Assembly (NCBI RefSeq): GCF_002078875.1
Contig: NC_034411.1
Location: 53,538,486 to 53,602,485, forward strand
Reading direction: 5' to 3'
Source: Numida meleagris
Lineage: Eukaryota > Chordata > Aves > Galliformes > Numididae
Length of the DNA: 64,000 bases
Part shown: positions 12,915-22,700 of the stretch, piece by piece
Numbering within the stretch: the first letter of the stretch is position 1
Layout: every line of letters starts with the position of its first letter
Made by a program: the position numbers and the translations under genes
The notes under the pieces: model-generated
What the model was told of the DNA's origin: nothing
The model's input: the letters and a program-made list of their open reading frames with translations, nothing else
Databases searched by the model: none

Positions 12915-12935
12915 ATGCGGGGTGACTGCTGCTGA
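12915..12935 (+). other. Upstream ORF 2 in the CITED2 leader (6 codons)
   Basis: A second short frame with ATG, five codons and TGA (peptide MRGDCC). It ends about 47 bases before the exon-1 donor, leaving around 54 leader bases to the CITED2 start after splicing. Possible role in translational control; this is inference. Confidence 0.45.
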
Positions 12936-12982
12936 CTGATTCCACCGCCACCTTTGAAGGGAAAGAAGAAAGCGGCCGGGAG

Positions 12983-13541
12983 GTGAGTGCGGATGTTGGG
13001 CAGCTGCTGCGGTGCGTCCCTTTTGTGTGCGGCAGGAAAAATACGACCGCTCAAACACGCGAGAAAATGTGCTCCTCAGCCGCGCGGCTTAATCTCCTTA
13101 TCTGTGTCTTGCGGTATCTGAATTTATTTCTTTTTAATTGGGACTTAATTCCAAAAGTTGCTGACAGCGGCGGGGTGGGACTTCCCGGTTCTTTGCTCGC
13201 TCTCCGCAAGTTGGCGGAGCGCCTTTGAGCGAACCCTGCTTCTGACACACGCCGGGCTCGGGAGGTGCGGGGCCCCCGTCCGGGAGGAGGCGGCTGCGCC
13301 GGGTGCCACGCTCCGCCGATGGTGCGCACAAGTTGGAGCGGGCGGGCGCGCGCGCCGCGCGCCGGCTCAGCGGAGGGGAGAGGGGTGTTCGCAGGGCGGG
13401 CGCCGCTCGCGTTTCTCCCTTTGTACTCCACGGTGAAGACGCGGTAGGAGATTCCCCCTGGAAGGAGGACGGCGAGCGGCGCGGCCGCTCTCCCCGGGCC
13501 GGTGGCTGAGGGACGTTCTCTTTAACACGCTCGCTTTCCAG
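12983..13541 (+). other. CITED2: CITED2 intron 1 (559 bp)
   Basis: Starts GTGAGT and ends with a CTCGCTTTCCAG acceptor. It is CpG-rich throughout and lies entirely in the 5'UTR. Open frames inside it have no similarity to known proteins. Confidence 0.75.
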
Positions 13542-13548
13542 GTGGGAG

Positions 13549-14259
13549 ATGGCGGAACACATGATGGCCATGAACCACGGGCGATTCCCCGACGGCGCCG
13601 GCGGGCTCCACCACCACCCCGCGCACCGGCTGGGCATGGGGCAGTTCGCCGCCCCCCACCACCACCAGCAGCAGCAGCAGCAGCCGCACGCCTTCAGCGC
13701 CCTGATGGGAGACCATATACATTACGGAGCGGGCAATATGAACGCGAGCGGCGGGGTCCGGCACGCCATGGGGCCGGGCGGCGTGGGCGGGGGGCACCCG
13801 GCCGGCAGCATGCCGCCCCCCGCCCGCTTCAGCGGCTCTCAGTTCATGCCCCCCCCCGTGGGCAGCCCGGGAGGGCAGCTGAGCGCCAGCATGCAGCTGC
13901 AGAAGCTCAACAACCAGTACTTCAGCCACCACCCGTACCCGCACGGCCACTACGTGCCGGACTTGCACACCGGCGGCCACCCGCTGAGCGGCGGCGGACA
14001 GCATTTCAGGGACTGCAACCCCAAGCACGGCGGCGGAGGCAGCGGCTTGCCGCCCGCCGTGCCCCACGTCCCCGCGGCGATGCTGCCGCCCAATGTCATA
14101 GACACTGACTTCATCGACGAGGAGGTCCTCATGTCCTTAGTCATCGAAATGGGGCTGGATCGCATCAAGGAGCTGCCCGAGCTGTGGTTGGGACAGAACG
14201 AGTTTGACTTCATGACGGACTTCGTTTGCAAACAGCAGCCCAGCAGGGTGAGCTGCTGA
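13549..14259 (+). CDS. CITED2: CITED2, CBP/p300-interacting transactivator 2
   Basis: A 236-codon frame in one exon that I recognise as CITED2. The N-terminal conserved region begins [16 protein letters not shown], followed by [13 protein letters not shown], a His/Gln run (residues 37-45) and [13 protein letters not shown] middle conserved block, [12 protein letters not shown]...HHPYPHGHY, spans about 114-135. The C-terminal CR2 transactivation region (about 182-236) holds [16 protein letters not shown], the LPEL motif at 209-212 and the terminal [13 protein letters not shown]2 binds the CH1 (TAZ1) domain of CBP/p300 and competes with HIF-1alpha, so the protein is a nuclear co-regulator and hypoxia feedback inhibitor that also co-activates TFAP2. 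Human CITED2 has 270 residues; here the Ser/Gly-rich junction before CR2 is nearly absent ([10 protein letters not shown] at 160-169), explaining the shorter length. The start has purines at -3 and +4 (strong context) and sits 7 bases after the exon-2 acceptor. The frame ends in TGA. Confidence 0.98.
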   Translation: MAEHMMAMNHGRFPDGAGGLHHHPAHRLGMGQFAAPHHHQQQQQQPHAFSALMGDHIHYGAGNMNASGGVRHAMGPGGVGGGHPAGSMPPPARFSGSQFMPPPVGSPGGQLSASMQLQKLNNQYFSHHPYPHGHYVPDLHTGGHPLSGGGQHFRDCNPKHGGGGSGLPPAVPHVPAAMLPPNVIDTDFIDEEVLMSLVIEMGLDRIKELPELWLGQNEFDFMTDFVCKQQPSRVSC

Positions 14260-15240
14260 TTCATTTCCAACAAACAAAGGACTTTCTAGCGGTGCGAGTG
14301 AAAACATTCCCCCCGACGCGGTGTCTCACTTTTCGCTGCCCGAAAAGGTGAGAATCTGGAAAGCAGAGTAAACTATGCGCTTGGGTAAAGTCTTTTTCTT
14401 TCTTTTTTTTTTTTTTAATTGCTGCCACTTTTTATTTTTGTAGCCTCGACATTCACGTGTCCTCCTCTCCCGCCCCCCGCCCCCGCCCCCCATCCTTACC
14501 CGGTCCCCCAGGGGATCGTTCCCATTGAACTGTGCCTTTGGGCGCTGTTTGTCCCCCTCCCCTCTCCTTATTTCCTCGCAAGAACGTGCCCATCACTCCC
14601 ACCGTGCTGAACAGATAGATGTTAATCTCGGCAAACTGCTTGATCTTGGGGATTTTGGAAACGACGGTTTCCAATGACTCGAGCTGCATTCAAATTCTGA
14701 GGGAACAGGGAAAAAGGCATTCGTTGGTTGCATGAACTTTGAAGGGCAGATACTACTGCACAAATGCTGCCATCTTGCTTAATTTTTAACTATGCATCGC
14801 AGTGCAGACTAATAAGTACATTATTATTTTTTTTTTTTCGGATATGCTAAACTGGAAGCTTAGCAGATGTGGGCCAAATCTTTCTGGATCAGAACAAGTA
14901 ATACTAATACTGAGTCTGCTGCCCATTCCCCCTCCCCCATACGTACAGACAATAATATGGTGTGGATGGAATGCTGACTAGTGGCAAACGTTTCACAGGT
15001 CTTCTTTCTCTCTCTCTTTTTTTTTTTTTTAAATTTTATTTCAAGTTCTACTTATTTTCTGTCTTCAGCATTTTGACACTGTGCTAATATAGTTTATTCA
15101 GTACATGAAAAGATACTACTGTGTTGAAAGCTTTTCAGGAAATTTTGACAGTATTTTTGTACAAAACATTTTTTTGAGAAAATATTGTTAATTTATTATA
15201 TTTTAATTTGCCAATGTCAATAAAAAGTTAAGAAATGCTT
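14260..15240 (+). other. CITED2: CITED2 3' untranslated region
   Basis: Sequence after the CITED2 stop, continuing to the polyadenylation signal at 15,219. It becomes AT-rich with several T runs (14,404-14,417; 14,827-14,839; 15,020-15,032) and ATTTA/TTATT motifs of the AU-rich-element type in the last 200 bases. This fits an unstable, rapidly induced mRNA, as known for CITED2. The open frame at 14,419-14,610 is chance. Confidence 0.75.
15219..15224 (+). terminator. CITED2: CITED2 polyadenylation signal AATAAA
   Basis: A canonical AATAAA sits in CCAATGTCAATAAAAAG, with T-rich sequence (TTTAGTTTTTCT) about 20 bases downstream that can serve as the downstream element. Cleavage is expected near 15,240. 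A longer alternative end in the AT-rich DNA to about 15,600 (ATTAAA near 15,585) cannot be excluded. Confidence 0.8.
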
Positions 15241-16975
15241 TAGTTTTTCTAGAAGTCATTTACCAGTATTTTTCTTCAAAACTCCCCCCACTGTCCCTGG
15301 TAAGTAGAGCATCTCTCTGTAGTACCATGTCGTTGTTCGAAAAGACATTCCAAGATATAAGGTACACTGCACCCCTATATATGTCATGGTGAACTCGGTA
15401 GGTGAGCGGGATTTAAACATACTTACAGCATACAGCCTCATACGTAGCATTGTAATATGCCTGTCAGTGTGGTTTTATGAAATACAAAGTTGCCGAGATG
15501 CGACTTTCTTGTGACTTGCCAACATACTTGCTTTAAATGTAGTAGTCCAGAGTTATGATGCATAAAGTATTTATTATATTTATCTATTAAACTTGTAATT
15601 TTATAAATCCGCTTTCATTTATATAGTAGACTTTTTTCTTTTTGTATATTTATTATCTCGTCTGAAAGAGCTACTTTAAAAGATTGAGTGTTTGACAGGT
15701 AATAACTTCCTGTAACTTGGGGAAGGAGGGTGGTGGGCTTCCTCCTTTCCCTAGAGAGGGTTAAAAGAGGCGAGCGCAGCCCAGATCTGCATCACATCAG
15801 CACCGACCTCATTCCATTCCTAGAGACTTAGGAAGGAGCTAGTGTATATTCCTAAAATATTCCACCGTGGGACATCTCTAACCCCTTTCTCCCATAGAAT
15901 TTCTACTGCCTAACCCCACTGAGACAAATCCATATCCACCCACTTTAAATACTGGGGAGAAAAAAAGCCCCTTTTTGCAAGGCAGATGCCATCTTGCTCC
16001 TCCAGTGCCAACTGTTGCAGGCTTCTGCCCTCACTCCGCCTTTGGCAAAGCTGACGTGTAAATTATTGCTTCAGCGAGGACTGCAGGATCAGGCCCTGGT
16101 AGTACACGTGTTCCCAAAAAGTTCCCCATTTCGATGCAGGACCGATGCCACCATGCTTTCTTTTCACTTAACTTTTTCAACCTTTCAGCTTTGAGTTTAT
16201 TAGGAAGAAGAGCAGCATGGTGGGGGTAGTTAAAGTTTAAACCTGGGCACATAGACAGGGGAGAATATCACCACACCATGGGAGTGTAAACAGTGGAGTT
16301 TTTAATCCAGTGGGGAAAATAAACTGATTACTATTGATAAAATCGTCCCAGCTGGTAAGTAAAGTGTTATTTGGCCTTTTATGTCCTATATAGACATGAA
16401 GGAGTTAATATGTTTTATGATGGTAAAAAAAAGAATACTTGTACTAAAATATTAACAAAAGTAGATATAAGGAAGTGAACACTTCTGGGGAAATATGATG
16501 ATAACATGGTCCCTGCAGTTGGTAACAGTCCATTGTTAAGACAACCCAAGAGCTTAAAAATGACAGTCTGGTTTCAGCCAGTGCTTGCTCATGTTGTGTG
16601 ACAGCAAATTGAACATCAAATGGGAGCATTTAAAATAACATAAAAGAGTGTTTAGAAGAATACAGGTGTACTTCTAAGAGCCATCGCCCAACTTGCCACC
16701 ATATAAATCCCTTTTCCATGTTAAGGCTGTTTGTTTGATCTGCACACTGCATTGCTCTCTTCTGTAGAGCTCTGGAGGGTGGCTCTTCTGATTCTGATCA
16801 AATCCTTACAGAGCAGATTATCAAATTACGGGCATACCAAACAGCATCGATGTTTAAATCTCCTACAATCTCCCAAAACAAAAGGAGATATTCACACTTA
16901 AATTATTAAGTACTTTTGCTTCATAATGTTGATTAAGTAAAAGAATCTTCGCAGTTGAGACATCACTACTTAAGT

Positions 16976-17222
16976 CATAGAATCATTGAATGGCTTAGGT
17001 TAGAAGAGACCTTAAAGGTCATCCAGTGACAATCCCCTTTGCCATGGGTAGGGCTGCCACCCACCAGCTCAGGCTGCCCAGGGCCCCATCCAACCTGGCC
17101 TTGAGCACCTCCAGGGATGGGGGACCCACAGCTTCTCCGGGCAGCCTGGGCCAGTGCCTCACTGCCCTCTGAGTAAAGAATTTCTTCCTAACATCTAACC
17201 TAAATCCTTTTCCAGGAGCAGA
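16976..17222 (-). mobile_element. CR1 LINE fragment with ORF2 C-terminal coding remnant
   Basis: Minus-strand CR1: inverted AGAATCATTGAATGG terminal repeat, a degenerate AGAGACCTTAAAGGTCATCCAG block, then reverse-complement coding sequence. The minus-strand translation contains GFRLDVRKKFFTQRAVRHW and PPSLEVLKARLDGALG, the well-known C-terminus of CR1 ORF2. The short open frame seen here (17,019-17,396 minus) is this remnant and not a host gene. Confidence 0.92.
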
Positions 17223-17934
17223 CAGTTTAATGGGCAAGCTGGCAAAGCCTATTGGTGAATAACTCTGTAAAACTCCTGAGAGCTGCTGCTTCTCAACAGC
17301 AGCAGCCACTGAAGGCTTCAGCTTTGGGCTAGGCATTGTCAAGGATTTTTGCAAATTCTTAAAAGTAGACCCTGGGGAAATTTGCAAAACAATCATATTG
17401 CCTACATTGTCCCTTAATTTCTAATGAAGAGTCACATCCCATGGGATATTACATTTCTGTATATTCTTATGCATAATACCATCTACTGAGCAATATTGGG
17501 GGCCTGACCCTCATCTTCCTGAGCTGAACCCCATGGCAATGCTCCCAATGGCTCGCACAGCCGAGGCAGCAAAAGCCTTCGAGTTGATCCTATATTGCTT
17601 ATAAATAACTTAACATAATTTATTATTTGAGCCCAGTGATCAGTGAAAAACGCACAGTGACCCAGTTTTCCAGCTACCGTCAGATAGTGGCCGATGACAC
17701 TGCAGCTCGGTGTCCCATTAGGTTGCTTTTAGCACAGGAAACTTGACCTCTGTACTTTGGCTGTTTTTCAAGAACTTCGAACACGGTACATGAGATCTGC
17801 TCCTCTTTAAGCCACGTCCATAAATAGCCACACTGCTTTATTCGCTACCGAGATCAGCCTTAAGCTGCCCCAACACGCAAGACACGCTGGGTGGAAAAAG
17901 AGGTGCTGATGTGTGCCCTCCTCTGCCTATTCCT

Positions 17935-18165
17935 CCGGGTCTGAAGAAGGTACGGACGGCCGCTGGGCACGACCGTTCCCAGTGCGGCCGCAGCAGCACG
18001 CCGGGCCCGGTGATACTGGGGGCACCAGGCCCGGCCCCGCCATGGCACCTGCGCGGGGCGGTGCGGCGCGGCGGCACCATGGCGCCCCCCTGTGGGAGAC
18101 CGCCAGCCCTGAGGGGGCTGCCCGGCTTCGCGGCACCCAGACCGAGGGGATGCGGGGCCTCACTA
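17935..18165. promoter_or_regulatory. Small orphan GC-rich, CpG-dense island
   Basis: About 230 bp with many CpGs (CGGCCGC, GCGCGGGGCGGTGCGGCGCGG) surrounded by AT-rich DNA, 2.7 kb downstream of the CITED2 polyadenylation site. It contains GGCGCCCCCCTGTGGG at 18,081 and CCCTGAGGGGGCTGCC at 18,107, both close to the CTCF core. It could be a start site for a non-coding or upstream TXLNB exon, an insulator or an enhancer; nothing in the sequence decides. Confidence 0.4.
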
Positions 18166-19731
18166 AATTTCTTACTGTGGCTTTTAGAGAAGGAGCAAAC
18201 CAACCTCGGGAAAACATGCCTGTTGGTCGCAGGTTTTATTTAAAAGCAAACAAGCAAAACAGGGGAAAAAAAAAAAAACACCACCATTATATAAACAAGG
18301 ATTATCCCCCGCTTAACTTGTCTTGCAAGGGGGGTTGGAAAATTCCAACATCTGGATTTGTACAGTTCCTTTCATTTGTTTCTTCTTTTACTTTTTTCTT
18401 TTCTCCAGGAGATGTCTTACACACACCAGATCCACCAGGGAATTTGGGTACCAAAACGCTGTGGATCACTGGTGTTGGGCCAAAGGCTGTGTCATGTATT
18501 GGTGGTGCCACACGGTAACACTTCCTGATGGCACAAAACGTTTCTGTAGCTCTTTCTGGCTGTGAGGCCCAGCAGAGCCTAACATGGGGCTTGTACCAAA
18601 CGGCCCAGTTCCCCTTGAACTGGAAATTTCACAGGAACTAAAGTAGGCAGGGGCATGGAGAGAGGGGAAACGGTGCCAAGAAAAAGCTCTTCTTAACCAG
18701 AAATGGTGCCAGAAAAAGCAGTTCTCATCCATGACCTTACTGCTATCCTTCTTGAAGCCTTCATTTCCTTCAAAATGCTTTACTGAGGGGTTATCATAGA
18801 TCGGAATAAGAAGTGTCTGTGTTACAGATCAGGACTACGTGTACTGACCTTAACCTGATCTATTTCTGTATCATCACTCTTAGGCCTAGAAGTGTGAACA
18901 AGGTCTATGTGACATTGGCAGGAACTGTTTAAATGATAATACTTTTTTTTTTTTTAATTCAGACAAGTATATTAGATTAAGTTGCATGTGCATTAAAGCT
19001 AAGCTGAGGAACCAAAGGAATCAGGAACCCACACAGTGGCATTTCCTCAGGGTTTCCTGGATTCTAAGTGAATCGTGTTGTCAGTACAGAGGAGGTGTTT
19101 TATAACTTTTCTTCAAATATATTTACACATCTCAATATGGTGCCACTATTGTGCTCACACACAAGAGAAAGCTGAGTCTCAGTAACTGCAATGATAATGA
19201 GATACATCAAATGACTGAACAGATGAGCCACGGTTATGGTAGGTTCTCTGTTATTTGCCTCATTTTAGAAGGAAATTTGCAGCAGCAGGTTTTTAATAGA
19301 AAAGGATCAGGTATTTCAGTCCCAGTCCATCTGCTGTGCCCTCCCCCCATCCCCCTTAAAAGATTACACAGAGGCAATTTGATCACAAACCTGAAACAGA
19401 CTTTTTCAGACACATCTTTAGTATACTTAAAACAAGTAAAAGTTGTTTTTCTAGCTGATCACTTCTCTCAACCTTTTCTTTCAGAAGGACATTTTGTTAT
19501 TTCAGTCCATTGCAATGTTCATCTGACAACATATTCCCTGCTTTATCAAGAATAAAGTAAAATAAAATAAACTTTCAGAATTGTCAAGCTCCTAAAACTC
19601 TGGCTGAAGATAACAGAGTACAAAGCATTTCTTAATCACAGAAGCTAAATATTTAGCAGATGCTCGTCACAAGGAGATCCTGGAGCTGCACCTACTTATC
19701 TGCAGTTCTGACACTGAGCCTCCTAACAATT

Positions 19732-19760
19732 GCTCTGTGTGTGTGATACACACACAGAGC
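19732..19760. repeat. Perfect inverted repeat, 13-bp arms, 3-base loop
   Basis: GCTCTGTGTGTGT at 19,732-19,744 is exactly complementary to ACACACACAGAGC at 19,748-19,760, separated by GAT. It probably arose from adjoining TG and CA microsatellite runs, but the arms extend beyond the dinucleotide part. Confidence 0.85.
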
Positions 19761-22700
19761 CTGCTTAGCAAACATGAGTACGCTGCCAGGGAGAGAGAGG
19801 GTGGAGTTGTTGAAAGTCTTTAAAACGTCTTATCTGCTTCTATTTAAACAGAAGTAACACAGAGGATTTCAGATTTCTCACTCTCTTTACCAGGATAAGT
19901 ATTTAAAGGCTCGCAACTCAAAATGTTTTTTCTTCTAACAGTATTATTTAGTCTAATAATCGATATTATCTGTCTACAAACAGGTCCTCCATCAGCTTTG
20001 AATGAAGTAATATATATATTTTGAAGGCAAGAGTGCATTCTTGGAATTTTCGAAAGACAGATAATTGCACCAAGCCTCTCCACACACCTGTTTTGTACTG
20101 AAGCTTAACCGTGTTAGTTCGGGTTGCTCTTAGGCAGGCTGCCAGGCTGCTTGTCTGCAGGCTGCACTAAGGCTAGTGTGTGATCCAGCAAGGAGGTGAA
20201 GGACAAGGTGTGTACATGGCACAGAGATGAGTATACACATTTCTAAGTGGTAGGGAGGGAAGGAAGGAAGAAAAGCTACAGTCACCACAAAGAAAGTTTT
20301 AGGGATTAGGTGTCAGGGGCACAGTCCCATTCCCAGTGCATCATCACACTATAAGCTGTTTTAGCCAAAACTCAGACTTGGAGCCTGTGCTTAGTCCTCC
20401 TTCAAAAAGCCATCTTCACTATTTTAAAACTCCCTGCAATCCAATAATTTGGACTCATGTTGTAGAGCTCTTTTTCTGTGGCTAAGAGGTATCACAAACA
20501 CTGTGTTTTCTCTTGTCCCCACTTGGGTTTAATCAGGGAAAAAACAAGCTATTGAAGGCGTTTTGAGGGGGTGGTGTGTTTGCCTTTGGGATGCATGCTG
20601 ATCTTGTGTGGTTGCAGCTGTGCAGGGGAGGGTGACAGCTGATCCCACATGTCACCTCATGTGTGACTTTGCCCTACAAGGCCAAGAGCAGCCTCTGATG
20701 GGCATCTCACCCCATGTCCTGCTTTGTGGATGGGGAGCAGCTGCACTGCACTGGAAGCCAGCAGTGCCCATGGTGGGACTGCTCTTCCCTTGCTCTTGCC
20801 TTCTGAGACAACGTCCTCTTGCCAGACCATTTAATCAAGCACTTCATATTAAAGGCAACAACACAGAGATAGTCATACAGAATTTTCAAAGCAGCTGTTT
20901 AAATTGCTGAAATGTACTTGAAGGTGTTTAGGTTCAAATCACAATTTAAGTACTGAAACGGAGCAGGAATAATTTAACGTGACAAGTGAGTGAAGGACTG
21001 CAGAAAGGCTGCAGTACTTCGCGTTTGTCCACTAGGTGTAGCTGAAACTCTGCATTTCTTATTGATTAATGCCGAAAAGAGAAGCATTTACTTCATGGCA
21101 TACATTTAAACTGAATGGAAAGTCGTCAGAATGAGAAGTGGTAGATACTTATAGAGTAGAGCCTTCATCTAATGAAAGAATTCCACCCCAAGCATGCAAC
21201 GACACCATCACAAAAATAGATTAATTTGTACAGGGACTCTGTCTCCTAACTTTCTAATCCAGAAGTCTTTTTGACATGATTCCACATAAATATCACAGGT
21301 AGTGAAATGTTCTCCATAGACAGAAAGCTACTAGAAAGTCTGGTTTCATTACATGTTTTTCCCAAACACTATTACCAAAGGCTCTATTTAAATAAAGAGG
21401 TTGGCTCCACAAAACAAAAGAAACAAACAAACAAAAAAAAACCCCAACCCCACAATGGTGAAGTGAAGCACTTCTAAATCCCAAATCTAACTCTCCATTT
21501 CTATTCTGGCCTAAAGAATAGAGGTATGATACTTTGTTTCCTTGTTCCTCTTTCAGGCCTCTCTACCTTTCACTCTACGTAACAGGTTTGTCCTGAATGG
21601 TATTCTCATTGCTCTGCTTAGAGAGAAGGCAAAACAAGGGAAGTCCTGGTGTATAAGACAAATTCAGGAGGCTCATTCACCATTTGGTTGATTTCTTGTA
21701 CAATGAGTTTTCAAAAGGCAATGATCTTGATTTGTGAATTGTAAAGATTACGGGAATTATCATTCCCCTGCAATTTTCACCAAGATCTAGGCAGATGATG
21801 CTCTGGGTCTAGTTCTGGTCTTGATAAATGCTTGGGCAGAGGTGTTCAAGTCAAAGATCCAGGCTTGACAGACAGATTACCCAGTAAAGCTACACTCTTG
21901 GGATCCCTTTTGGAGTGCAGGCAGTACTTCATGCCAAGACTGCACTGCACACTGAGTCTAACACAGTTATTCTGGTGTTCCCTTAAGCCACCCACCAGTG
22001 TCAGTGAGCCTGAAAGTGCTCTGAGAGCATTATTATTTAAAGATGACAATTCACAGCTTAGCCATGGCCTACTGTTTTGCTGTAAGCCAATCTCTGGTCT
22101 CATAAATCCTTCTTGAAACTCTGGAATGGTAACACTGAACCAAGTTAAAACATCCCAGAAGCACAGTATCATAGGTACAGACATTAACCATCCCTTATAA
22201 CTCCAGCACCTCCTGTTAAAATCATAATTTAAGATTAGATTAAGTCAGAGTTCACAACCACTGTGATGACAAGGGGCCTACCCAAGGTCCTAATTAACTG
22301 AATTCACATATACTGTATATTTGAGTATACTCTTAACATGGCATTTGGATCAGGATGGATTCGTATATTTTTCAATCCATATTTGCATCACCCTGGTAGC
22401 AGGCAGCCTGTACCTACCAAAAAGGAAAGGAAGGTAGATGGAAAGCCATTACAATGTTTCTTGCTAAATCTGATCAACTAACTTTTTCCTAAAATGTCTG
22501 TGGCTTTGTTTATTTTTTTTCCCCTCAACAAAAGTGAAGAGCTCCAAACTGCTTTTGGCCACTGGCTTCTGCCAGCCTCTTTCGTTCTGAGGAAATTGCA
22601 TATTACTTTTTAGGGAAACTTAAGTAGAGGCATGCTGAGGTCTTCATTTTCATGTATGTCACATCTTAGGGAGATAGGTACTTTTCTCTTTCTGCTTGTT

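Larger units (their letters stand above)
12800..12982 (+). other. CITED2: CITED2 non-coding exon 1 (5' boundary uncertain)
   Basis: The 3' boundary is a strong splice donor: exon ...GGGAG joined to GTGAGTGC with GT at 12,983-12,984. It pairs with the polypyrimidine-AG acceptor ending at 13,541. Only untranslated leader lies here, because the CITED2 start codon is in the next exon. CITED2 genes in vertebrates are known to have a 5' non-coding exon. The start is a guess, as no TATA box or initiator fixes it. A CRE-like TCACGTCA is at 12,880-12,887. Two short upstream reading frames fall here and are listed separately. Confidence 0.6.
12100..14300. promoter_or_regulatory. CITED2: CITED2 CpG island
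   Basis: A dense block of CpG dinucleotides starts near 12.13 kb, spans the non-coding first exon and intron 1, and continues to the end of the CITED2 coding region. Flanking DNA is AT-rich and CpG-poor, so the boundaries are visible by eye. It very likely holds the CITED2 promoter. No clear TATA box was found at the expected place, consistent with a CpG-island promoter with dispersed start sites. Large open frames on both strands inside the island (for example 12,195-12,812 minus) are by-products of base composition. Confidence 0.85.

Noticed and set aside
13522..14108. Long open frames in other frames over the CITED2 coding exon
   Set aside because: They are shadows of the GC-rich CITED2 reading frame. 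Only the frame from 13,549 has conserved family motifs.
17019..17396. 125-codon minus-strand open frame as a host gene
   Set aside because: Most of its translation is the CR1 ORF2 C-terminus, so it is a retrotransposon remnant.
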